Shown: positions 1 through 6,268 of the stretch, in pieces
Position numbering within the stretch: position 1 is the first letter of the stretch
Layout: each line of letters starts with the position of its first letter
NCBI GenBank assembly: GCA_023384315.1
Contig: JAHDWY010000211.1
Coordinates: 1 to 7,438, forward strand
From: Candidatus Hydrogenedentota bacterium
GTDB lineage: Bacteria > Hydrogenedentota > Hydrogenedentia > Hydrogenedentales > SLHB01
DNA length: 7,438 nt
Direction of reading: 5' to 3'
Position numbers and translations under genes: made by a program
Notes under the pieces: model-generated
Seen by the model: only the letters and a program-made list of their open reading frames with translations
The model's database searches: none
Told to the model about the DNA's origin: nothing

Positions 1-133
1 ATCGTTCCGAAACCCTGAATTGAAGGTATACCAACGGTAGCGATGGAACATGACGGGGTACATAAATTTCACGTAGCTCCTTTAGTCACTAGCTGGGTGA
101 GAAGCAAGTCTTTCTATTCCAAGGTAACTGTTG

Positions 134-763
134 CTATTTCAAATGGTGCTCACATGCCTCGTGCCAAATTGACCAAGCAGCTTCGCGAGCTTCGACGCCA
201 TACCCATGAACATCATCTGGCATCAAGCGGATCTCTGTGCCAACGTCGCGAGAGCATACTTCCGCGAGTCTTTCGTCCACCCGGCCCCCGTTGTGCATTA
301 GGCAGTTGCGCATGCGGGAGGCTACGACGATTTCCGGGTTGTCCGGCCAGTTGATATGCAACTTCTCCCTGAAGAACTCTTGAATGTCCTCTACCGATCT
401 GTACAGGGCGGATCGTACGACTTGAGATGCCATGTGGCTAACGATCGCGTCTTTCGAATCGAAGTTGAGCACTTCTTTATATGTGAGGTTCCTATCCTTT
501 GGGAGAAGCTCGGGCCGGGCGAGGTAAATGGCCCGAGCAATATCAGCCAGAAAGGCCTCAAAGTACGCGTAGCCCAGTAGAAACGCGGCGTTACTCAAGG
601 TATAACGGTACGCATCGAACGTGTCTGGGAGGCTGGGGTCCTGACTGCTGGGAAACCAGATCTCTTCATGCGACTTGATTGTCGCGAACACCTCCTCATG
701 GGACGCGGCCAGCAATACGACCAATCCGTCAAGCTGACAGACTAACTGTTGGAGACGATCCAT
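134..763 (-). CDS. HEPN-domain protein, putative RNase (209 aa)
   Basis: The 209-residue product is predicted to be mainly alpha-helical. Its C-terminal half contains RNCLMHNGG, giving R152-N153-x3-H157, the RNxxxH signature of HEPN domains. An aromatic helix around residues 60-80 (YAYFEAFLADIAR) precedes it and fits the first HEPN core helices. In characterised HEPN proteins the Arg and His form a metal-independent RNase site at a dimer interface, so a cytoplasmic RNA-cutting role is plausible but inferred. The start is chosen because GGGAAGGGA (779-771) lies 7 nt upstream of the ATG. No MNT-type antitoxin or other partner is seen in the 133 bases downstream. A candidate -10 (TACAAT, minus strand, 807-802) lies about 38 nt upstream but lacks a good -35. 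The gene could instead be a non-catalytic HEPN protein. I am confident it is a gene, and fairly confident of the HEPN call. Confidence 0.72.
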   Translation of the reverse strand: MDRLQQLVCQLDGLVVLLAASHEEVFATIKSHEEIWFPSSQDPSLPDTFDAYRYTLSNAAFLLGYAYFEAFLADIARAIYLARPELLPKDRNLTYKEVLNFDSKDAIVSHMASQVVRSALYRSVEDIQEFFREKLHINWPDNPEIVVASRMRNCLMHNGGRVDERLAEVCSRDVGTEIRLMPDDVHGYGVEAREAAWSIWHEACEHHLK

Positions 764-868
764 TTACCATTCCCTTCCCAAGTTCCCGAGTTCAATGGGG
801 TATTGTAGCAGTTTAGAGTATCCGTATAGAATTCTTCGTTCTGTGCTGTCTGATACTACCGTTTTATT

Positions 869-897
869 TTGCAACACTGGCTTGTCCCATTAATAAT
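869..897 (+). promoter_or_regulatory. Candidate sigma70-type promoter for dnaK
   Basis: TTGCAA (869-874) and AATAAT (892-897) are separated by 17 nt and match the -35 and -10 consensus at 4/6 and 5/6 positions. Transcription from here would give dnaK a leader of roughly 240 nt. The surrounding DNA is AT-rich, so a chance match is quite possible. Confidence 0.3.
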
Positions 898-1122
898 CAG
901 ACAATTCGTGTCTCATGATATCTGGAATCGGTCCAATACGGGCGACGCAGTCCTAACATATGTATTTACAGAGACTTAACTTAAACCCGTTAGCCCGGTT
1001 TCCGATCAGCATCCCTTGGCACACCCCTTGCATCTGCCTTACCCGACGGGCGTGGACTGCTCGTGAAACTACGCAGAAATCCTGTCCGCCGCGCGGCCCC
1101 GTTTGGGCCTGCTGGCTGGGCT

Positions 1123-1133
1123 GGGAAGGAGGT
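1123..1133 (+). promoter_or_regulatory. Ribosome binding site fixing the dnaK start
   Basis: GGGAAGGAGGT is a near-perfect Shine-Dalgarno sequence and ends 9 nt before the ATG at 1143. It decides for that ATG and against the in-frame ATG at 960, which would add 61 residues found in no DnaK. Confidence 0.85.
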
Positions 1134-1142
1134 TTGGTTGAT

Positions 1143-3062
1143 ATGGGTAAGGTAATTGGAATTGACCTGGGCACGACGAATTCGTGTGTGGCGGTCATGG
1201 AAGGCGGGGAGCCGGAGGTGATTGCGAACACGGAAGGCAACCGGACGACGCCGTCGGTGGTGGCGTTTACGAAGGACGGGGAACGGTTGGTGGGGGCCGC
1301 GGCGAAGCGGCAGGCCATCACGAACCCGGCCAACACGGTGTTCTCTATCAAGCGGTTTATGGGCCGTCGCCACGGCGAGGTGTCGGCGGAAGAGAAGCTG
1401 GTGCCGTACAAGGTCACCGGCGCGAAGGATGGCGACTGCCAGATCGAAGTGCAGGGCAAGACGCACCGTCCGCCGGAGATCTCCGCGATGATCCTGCAGA
1501 AGATGAAGGAGACGGCGGAATCGTATCTCGGCGAGAAGGTGACCCAGGCGGTCATCACGGTGCCGGCGTATTTTAACGATGCGCAGCGCCAGGCCACGAA
1601 GGACGCGGGCAAGATCGCGGGGCTGGAAGTGCTCCGGATCATCAACGAACCCACGGCGGCCGCGTTGGCCTATGGGTTGGACAAGAAGAAGAACGAGAAA
1701 GTCGCGGTGTACGACCTTGGCGGTGGTACCTTCGACATTTCGATCCTGTCCATCGGCGATGACAGCTTCGAAGTGTTGAGCACCAACGGGGACACGCACC
1801 TTGGCGGTGACGACTTCGACCAGCGGATCATCGATTGGCTGGCGGATACGTTCAAGAAAGAGCAGGGCATCGACCTGCGCAAGGACCCGATGGCGCTCCA
1901 GCGTTTGAAGGAAGCGGCCGAGAAGGCCAAGTGCGAACTGTCGAGCAGCATGCAGACCGACGTGAACCTGCCGTTCATCACGGCCGACGCGTCGGGTCCG
2001 AAGCACCTGAACGTGAACCTCACGCGGGCCAAGCTGGAACAGCTCTGCGAAGACCTGCTGCAGCGGACGAAGAACCCGTGCCTGCGCGCGTTGGAAGACG
2101 CGGGCGTGAAGGCGTCGGAAATTGATGAGGTCATCCTGGTCGGTGGTATGACGCGCATGCCGGCGGTCGGCGCCATCGTGAAAGACCTCTTCGGTAAAGA
2201 GCCGCACCGGGGCGTGAACCCGGACGAAGTCGTTGCCGTGGGCGCGGCGATCCAGGCGGGCGTGTTGTCCGGCGATGTGAAAGACGTGCTGTTGCTCGAC
2301 GTGACGCCGTTGTCGCTGGGTATCGAGACCCTCGGCGGTGTGACGACGAAGCTCATCGAGCGGAACACGACGATCCCGGTGACGAAGCGGCAGGTCTTCT
2401 CGACGGCCGCGGACAACCAGACGGCGGTGACGGTTGTGGTACTCCAGGGTGAGCGTGAGATGGCGCGCGACAACCGCGTGCTGGGACGCTTCAACCTGGA
2501 AGGCATTCCGCCTGCGCCGCGGGGGCTGCCGCAGATCGAGGTCGCCTTCGACATCGACGCGAACGGCATCGTCCACGTGTCCGCGAAGGACCTCGGCACA
2601 GGCAAGGAACAGAAGATCCGCATCGAATCGTCGAGCGGCCTGTCCGAAGCCGACATCGACCGCATGGTGAAAGACGCGGAGTCCCACGCCGAGGAGGACA
2701 AGAAGCGGCGCAAGGAAATCGAAGTGCGTAATAACGCCGATGCGTTGCTCTACAGCACCGAGAAGACCTTGAGCGAACACGGCGGCAAGGTGAGCGCCGA
2801 GGACAAGGCGAACATCGAGTCGGCGGTAAACGAACTGCGCGAAGCCCTGAAGGGCGACAATGTCAGCCGCATCGAATCGGCGGCGGAGAAGGTGACCACG
2901 GCGTCGCACAAGCTGGCGGAGGCCATGTACCAGCAGGCCACCGCGCAGCAGGCGCAGCCGGGACCGGAGACGGTCCACGAGCCGCAGGGCGACGCAGGCT
3001 CATACGACGCGGATTTCACGGTCGTCGATGATGAGAAGAAGAAGGACGATAGCGCGGCGTAG
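1143..3062 (+). CDS. dnaK: Molecular chaperone DnaK (Hsp70), 639 aa
   Basis: This is the ATP-driven Hsp70 chaperone that binds exposed hydrophobic segments of unfolded proteins in the cytoplasm, working with DnaJ and GrpE. The nucleotide-binding domain covers about residues 1-380. Visible motifs are the phosphate loop IDLGTTNS (7-14), the INEPTAAALAYG segment (168-178), YDLGGGTFD (190-198) and the adenosine motif ILVGGMTRMP (331-340). The hydrophobic interdomain linker DVLLLDVTPL (381-390) leads into the beta-sandwich substrate-binding domain (about 391-500) and a charged helical lid (about 501-600). The C-terminus has a flexible Gln/Pro-rich stretch and ends in an acidic Lys/Asp-rich tail, as usual for bacterial DnaK. 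Length is normal for the family and nothing is missing. The start is set by the strong ribosome site at 1123-1133. dnaJ follows on the same strand after a 457-bp repeat-filled gap; grpE and hrcA are not present. Confidence 0.98.
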   Translation: MGKVIGIDLGTTNSCVAVMEGGEPEVIANTEGNRTTPSVVAFTKDGERLVGAAAKRQAITNPANTVFSIKRFMGRRHGEVSAEEKLVPYKVTGAKDGDCQIEVQGKTHRPPEISAMILQKMKETAESYLGEKVTQAVITVPAYFNDAQRQATKDAGKIAGLEVLRIINEPTAAALAYGLDKKKNEKVAVYDLGGGTFDISILSIGDDSFEVLSTNGDTHLGGDDFDQRIIDWLADTFKKEQGIDLRKDPMALQRLKEAAEKAKCELSSSMQTDVNLPFITADASGPKHLNVNLTRAKLEQLCEDLLQRTKNPCLRALEDAGVKASEIDEVILVGGMTRMPAVGAIVKDLFGKEPHRGVNPDEVVAVGAAIQAGVLSGDVKDVLLLDVTPLSLGIETLGGVTTKLIERNTTIPVTKRQVFSTAADNQTAVTVVVLQGEREMARDNRVLGRFNLEGIPPAPRGLPQIEVAFDIDANGIVHVSAKDLGTGKEQKIRIESSSGLSEADIDRMVKDAESHAEEDKKRRKEIEVRNNADALLYSTEKTLSEHGGKVSAEDKANIESAVNELREALKGDNVSRIESAAEKVTTASHKLAEAMYQQATAQQAQPGPETVHEPQGDAGSYDADFTVVDDEKKKDDSAA

Positions 3063-3068
3063 GTGAAG

Positions 3069-3241
3069 AATTGCGGACTGCGGATTTCGGAATGCGGATT
3101 GGAAGAGGGACCGGAGGCTGGAGGAGGAGGGATTGCGGATTGCGGATTGTGGATTGGAAGAAAGGCTGGAGACCGGAGGCTGGAGGAGGGATTGCGGATT
3201 GCGGATTGTGGATTGAAAGAAGGACCGGAGGCTGGAGAAAG
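3069..3241 (+). repeat. Heptamer-based tandem repeat array, three copies
   Basis: Three tandem copies of roughly 62, 59 and 52 bp (3069-3130, 3131-3189, 3190-3241) follow dnaK directly. Each starts with heptamers in strict 7-nt register, for example GATTGCG at 3131, 3138, 3190 and 3197, with variants GACTGCG, GATTTCG, GATTGTG and GATTGGA. Each ends with the 15-mer GACCGGAGGCTGGAG (3109-3123, 3171-3185, 3223-3237), itself two heptamers plus one base. Copies 2 and 3 share their first 26 nt exactly. An open frame across the array (3063-3326) only mirrors the repeat and is not a gene. Confidence 0.9.
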
Positions 3242-3247
3242 AGCTTC

Positions 3248-3260
3248 GGTCTCCGGTCTC
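3248..3260. repeat. Inverted copy of the heptamer repeat
   Basis: GGTCTCCGGTCTC reads on the opposite strand as GAGACCGGAGACC. Its part CTCCGGTCTC (3251-3260) is an exact reverse complement of 3169-3178 in the second array copy. The two could pair in RNA or single-stranded DNA. Confidence 0.6.
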
Positions 3261-3305
3261 GCGGATGCCGTACGCAGTGACTCTTCCGTGTGGACTGAAG
3301 ATGGG

Positions 3306-3323
3306 TCCCCGCCTTCGCGGGGA
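3306..3323. other. GC-rich stem-loop (CCCCGC-CTTC-GCGGGG type)
   Basis: TCCCCGC (3306-3312) pairs perfectly with GCGGGGA (3317-3323) around a 4-nt loop CTTC. It lies 244 bp after the dnaK stop. No T-run follows on either strand, so it is not a classical intrinsic terminator. It may slow RNA polymerase or protect the dnaK mRNA 3' end. From memory, very similar hairpins are scattered between genes in many GC-rich bacteria. Confidence 0.6.
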
Positions 3324-3420
3324 TGACGGTTTGGGCCGCGGTTAGGCTTTACGTCCGTCTGTCAAAGGCACGTGAGTGTTTCGTAGCCTGGCCCGCACGT
3401 GTTGTGTGGACCGGCAAACG

Positions 3421-3446
3421 TCCGTGAGTGTCCGTGACGGTCCGTG
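3421..3446 (+). repeat. Three TCCGTG decamer repeats
   Basis: TCCGTG occurs at 3421, 3431 and 3441, an exact 10-nt period (TCCGTGAGTG, TCCGTGACGG, TCCGTGTGAA). It lies in the gene-free dnaK-dnaJ spacer. No function can be read from it. Confidence 0.65.
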
Positions 3447-3453
3447 TGAATTC

Positions 3454-3466
3454 CTCCGGCCTCCGG
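3454..3466. repeat. Second inverted copy of the 13-mer repeat
   Basis: CTCCGGCCTCCGG is the reverse complement of CCGGAGGCCGGAG and matches CCGGAGGCTGGAG at 3111-3123 in 12 of 13 positions. It therefore lies opposite in orientation to the array next to dnaK, near the other end of the spacer. Confidence 0.55.
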
Positions 3467-3500
3467 ACTACAGACTACAGACTACAGACTACAGACTGAA
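3466..3500 (+). repeat. GACTACA heptamer tandem repeat
   Basis: Four exact GACTACA units (3466-3493) and a fifth partial unit GACTGAA (3494-3500) lie just before the dnaJ ribosome site. The unit fits the same GAYTRCR pattern as the GATTGCG/GACTGCG heptamers after dnaK. The array ends 6 nt before the AAAGG ribosome site, so it would form part of the dnaJ 5' leader. Confidence 0.9.
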
Positions 3501-3519
3501 AACGCGAAAGGTTTCAACC

Positions 3520-4716
3520 ATGGCTACGGTACAACAGAACGATCTCTATGAAATCCTCGGCGTTTCCAAGGATGCGCCGCAGGACGAGGTCCGCCGTGCC
3601 TACTTGAAGCTGGCGAAGCAGTATCACCCGGACAAAACCGGTGGCAATAAGGCGGCGGAAGACAAACTGAAAGAGATCAACGCGGCCTACGACACGCTGA
3701 AGAGTCCCGAGAAGCGCAAGAAATACGATGAAGAGCGCGAGGCCCGGTCCGCATTTGGCGGTTTCGGTAGCGGCGGTGGTTTCTCCGGGAACTACCAGGA
3801 CTTCTCCGGCGCGGGCGGATTTGGCGGGTTCGAAGACCTGTTTTCAACCATGTTCGGCCAGGGCGGTGCGCATGCGGCGCGTCGTCCTGCCGTGCGGCCT
3901 GGCAACGATCTCGAGATGGCCGTGCAGGTCGACCTGCACGACGTGGCCAACGGCGCGAAGAAGACGTTGCGCTTCAAACGCTGGGACCGTTGCGCGGATT
4001 GCAACGGTAGCGGCGCGGAACCCGGCACGCAACCGCAGACCTGCCCGGACTGCCAAGGCTCCGGCATGGTGACGCATACGAAAGGCGCGTTCAGCATGTC
4101 GCGGACGTGTCCGAAGTGTCAGGGGCAGGGCACCTTCATCGGGGTGCCGTGCAAAGCCTGCGCGGGCCGTGGCCGGCAAAAGGTTGATCGCACCGTGCAG
4201 GTGACGATCCCGCAGGGCGTCGAGACGGGCACGCGGTTGCGCGTTCCGGGCGAAGGGGAAGCGGGCGATCCCGGCGCGCCGAATGGCGACTTGTACGTCC
4301 AGGTTGCGGTGCGCCCTCACGAACTGTTTGAACGCGACGGTGCGGATCTGATCTGCGAAGTACCGATTTCGTTTCCGCAGGCCGCCCTTGGCGCGACGGT
4401 GCAGGTGCCCACGCTAGATGGCAAGGCGAACCTGCGAGTACCCGAAGGCACCCAGTCCGGCGCCATGTTGCGAATGAAAGGGCTTGGCCTGCCGAAATTC
4501 GCCGGCGGCGGCAAGGGCGATCAGTACATCCGGATCAACGTGGAAGTGCCGAAACGGCTGAACAACGAGCAACGGGAGATCCTCGAGAAGCTCTATGGCA
4601 TCGACAATCCTGACGGCTATCCCAAACGCCGGAGGTTCGAGGAACTCGTCAGCCGCTACGCGTCGACCGTCCTGTGGGCGGTCGGTCTTGGGGCGCTGGC
4701 CACCTGGTTGAGCTAA
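3520..4716 (+). CDS. dnaJ: Co-chaperone DnaJ (Hsp40, type I), 398 aa
   Basis: DnaJ delivers clients to DnaK and stimulates its ATPase. The J domain (about residues 8-70) carries the essential HPD at 36-38. A Gly/Phe-rich linker follows (about 79-115). The zinc-binding region has all four CxxCxGxG repeats with Cys pairs 158/161, 175/178, 197/200 and 211/214. The two beta-rich client-binding domains and dimerisation segment span about 220-360, so this is a complete type I protein. The start is supported by AAAGG (3507-3511) 8 nt upstream and by the usual beginning of the J domain. An in-frame ATG at 3376 would only translate repeat DNA. The last 17 or so residues (about 382-398, STVLWAVGLGALATWLS) are strongly hydrophobic and preceded by KRRRFEELVSRY, which is unusual for DnaJ. 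dnaK is upstream in the same direction; the 457-bp gap makes a separate promoter possible. Confidence 0.96.
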   Translation: MATVQQNDLYEILGVSKDAPQDEVRRAYLKLAKQYHPDKTGGNKAAEDKLKEINAAYDTLKSPEKRKKYDEEREARSAFGGFGSGGGFSGNYQDFSGAGGFGGFEDLFSTMFGQGGAHAARRPAVRPGNDLEMAVQVDLHDVANGAKKTLRFKRWDRCADCNGSGAEPGTQPQTCPDCQGSGMVTHTKGAFSMSRTCPKCQGQGTFIGVPCKACAGRGRQKVDRTVQVTIPQGVETGTRLRVPGEGEAGDPGAPNGDLYVQVAVRPHELFERDGADLICEVPISFPQAALGATVQVPTLDGKANLRVPEGTQSGAMLRMKGLGLPKFAGGGKGDQYIRINVEVPKRLNNEQREILEKLYGIDNPDGYPKRRRFEELVSRYASTVLWAVGLGALATWLS

Positions 4717-4719
4717 GCG

Positions 4720-4828
4720 ATGTAGCGCAGGCGTCCTCGCCTGCACGCTTGCGAACTGCAAATCGAACTACCGAGAAGTCTCATTGCAACGACCATGCCG
4801 CTTGCAGCCGGGGACGCCTGCGCTACAT
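4720..4828. mobile_element. REPIN/BIME-like pair of inverted REP repeats
   Basis: Two 26-nt repeats face each other: 4720-4745 on the plus strand and 4828-4803 on the minus strand, identical at 24 of 26 positions. Their outer 17 bases (4720-4736 and 4812-4828) are a perfect inverted repeat. Each has the tetranucleotide GTAG (4722-4725; complement at 4823-4826), one base, then a hairpin. The left stem GCAGGCG/CGCCTGC with loop TCCT (4727-4744) is perfect; the right (4821-4804) has one mismatch. GTAG next to a short palindrome is the hallmark of REP sequences mobilised by RAYT (IS200/IS605-like) transposases. No transposase is in the window. The element fills the gap between two convergent genes, where it could also act as a two-way terminator, although no T-run is present. 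Confidence 0.7.
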
Positions 4829-4840
4829 GCAATGGAGGTT

Positions 4841-6268
4841 CTACCGTTGTGGTCCCGAACCGGGTTTCGGGAGACTCGGACGCGGAAACTCGCCGTTCAC
4901 GGCTTGCTGAATAACGGTCTGCACCGCCGGGTCAGGCTCGTAAGGTGCTGTGCGTTTCAGCGCTTCCTTTGCTTCGTCCATTTCGAAATGCCCTAAAGAC
5001 GTGGCGGCAACTTTACGCAGCGTCGGGTTGGTGTCCGTTCGGAGGATTGTCTCGAGGTATGGAATGATGCGCTCGTCCTCGAACATGGCAACCACGTAGC
5101 AGCATTGAAACCGCTGCTGGAAAGGAGCGGTTCGGTCCTGCGCGATCTCCAAAGCGCGCGCTATGATCTGTTCGCGGTCGCTTCCCCGCGCCCATGACGC
5201 CTTCAGTTGGATGGCGTGCAACCCGGCGAATTGGTGGTACCCCTCCTCCGGCTCCGCCATTCGCGTGAAGAAATACGACGTCGCGTGGTCCAGAATGAAT
5301 CGTTCGCTGTACATGCCAGCGGGGGCTGCATTCGCTTCATTGTTGCCGGCCACGGTTAACTTGGGCTCCTCGAACCGGATTTCGCCGCGCCCGTCGAGGA
5401 GGACGCCGTAGGTCAATTCATGCGCTTCCGGCGGCACGTCCATCGTGATGCGGTAGCGTTCCGCCGCATGGGTTCCGGTCACGGGACGATCCTGCATGTT
5501 GTCGAATCGCAGGACTTGGTGTTCCGCGTCGTCAATCCGAAGCCAAAGTCCCGCCCAGCCCGTGGTCTCGTCTGTGGACAACGTTGTTTGGAGCGAGACC
5601 GGATAACCACGATAGCTGCCGGCAGGTACCGTGCGCATGATGTTGACGAATCCTGTCGGCGTGGCCGCGGTGGATCGCATATACATGACGTCCCGGGCAA
5701 ATTGCGGATGATTACGCTCGGTTCCGACTTCGTACTGTTCCTGGGCCGTTCCGCCGACGGCCCAGCCCCGAAAGACCTCATGCGGGTAGACGGCCAGGTC
5801 AGTCGTGATTCGGCTTGTGGGAGCGGGCTTGTCACCGCTGTCGAATGGACGCGTCTGTCGAGCCAGGAAGTATGCCCAGATGGGAAGCGTGAGGAGTGCA
5901 ACACCGGTCAGAAGTGCGGCGGAGATTCCCAGCCATTTCCATGGAATCTCCTTTTCGGGCGAGGATGGCGGGATGTTCAGATACGGAGCAGCCCAAGGGT
6001 CTTCCGAGGCGGGGGCGTTGCCGAGATCCGAATGGGCCGTCGCCACGTCTTCCGGCGAGCCCAGAGTGCCGAGCATGCGCTTCACATCCGGCACAGTGAC
6101 CAGGGCGCCTGTCTGGGCGTCGGCCATTTGCAGGATGTGCGCTTCCAGATCCTGCACGACCTCGGTTTTGTCAGCCCCCTGACCCGCCAGGAGCGCTTCC
6201 ACTTGCTGGAGGTATCCGCGAAGGTACGTTTCCGCTTCGTCGGTCCACTTTTTCGTCTCGGTGTTCAT
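4841..6268 (-). CDS. HAAS-like membrane protein with beta-sandwich and HEAT repeats
   Basis: This 475-residue protein has a modular build. Residues about 8-85 resemble the HAAS / DUF1700-type helical domain that usually sits beside PadR regulators (EAETYLRGYLQQVEALL; later MLGTLGSPEDVA). One transmembrane helix follows at about 112-136 (WLGISAALLTGVALLTLPIWAYFLA). Residues about 205-306 look like a carbohydrate-binding-like beta-sandwich, with GWAGLWLRIDD (237-247) and LRFDNMQDRPVTGT (253-266), a motif set I recall from sensory proteins with this fold. The C-terminal part (about 362-460) is helical and HEAT-like (IPYLETILRTDTNPTLRKVAATSLGHF). With an N-in orientation the sandwich and HEAT parts lie outside the cytoplasm. 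The start at 6268 has GGGGAG 10 nt upstream; an ATG at 6319 would add 17 residues outside the HAAS domain. Role is inferred: sensing envelope ligands and signalling to PadR. Domain names are from memory. Confidence 0.8.
   Translation of the reverse strand: MNTETKKWTDEAETYLRGYLQQVEALLAGQGADKTEVVQDLEAHILQMADAQTGALVTVPDVKRMLGTLGSPEDVATAHSDLGNAPASEDPWAAPYLNIPPSSPEKEIPWKWLGISAALLTGVALLTLPIWAYFLARQTRPFDSGDKPAPTSRITTDLAVYPHEVFRGWAVGGTAQEQYEVGTERNHPQFARDVMYMRSTAATPTGFVNIMRTVPAGSYRGYPVSLQTTLSTDETTGWAGLWLRIDDAEHQVLRFDNMQDRPVTGTHAAERYRITMDVPPEAHELTYGVLLDGRGEIRFEEPKLTVAGNNEANAAPAGMYSERFILDHATSYFFTRMAEPEEGYHQFAGLHAIQLKASWARGSDREQIIARALEIAQDRTAPFQQRFQCCYVVAMFEDERIIPYLETILRTDTNPTLRKVAATSLGHFEMDEAKEALKRTAPYEPDPAVQTVIQQAVNGEFPRPSLPKPGSGPQR

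Larger units (their letters stand above)
764..1142. other. Divergent spacer between HEPN gene and dnaK
   Basis: This 379-bp stretch holds no supportable gene. Its left two thirds are clearly more AT-rich than the coding regions on either side, as expected for back-to-back promoters. The frame in phase with dnaK stays open upstream to 960, but its 61 codons give a Cys/Trp/Arg-rich peptide unlike any DnaK N-terminus and are best read as untranslated leader. I looked for the CIRCE inverted repeat (TTAGCACTC-N9-GAGTGCTAA) and for a sigma-32-type promoter and found neither, so heat regulation of dnaK is not visible from sequence. Confidence 0.6.

Noticed and set aside
960..1142. N-terminal extension of DnaK by 61 residues
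   Set aside because: The extension is Cys/Trp/Arg-rich with no similarity to any DnaK start, while a near-perfect Shine-Dalgarno precedes the ATG at 1143.
990..2978. Long minus-strand open frame of 662 codons opposite dnaK
   Set aside because: It is the antisense shadow of a GC-rich gene. The product is dominated by Arg, His, Leu and Val with no domain, and dnaK on the other strand is certain.
3306..3323. Intrinsic terminator for dnaK
   Set aside because: The hairpin is strong, but no T-run follows it and it lies 244 bp beyond the stop codon, so I list it only as a stem-loop.
3063..3326. Open frame of 87 codons over the repeats after dnaK
   Set aside because: The peptide only mirrors the 7-nt DNA repeats (CGL and IADCGL-like units), has no ribosome site of its own, and is typical of spurious calls over heptamer arrays.
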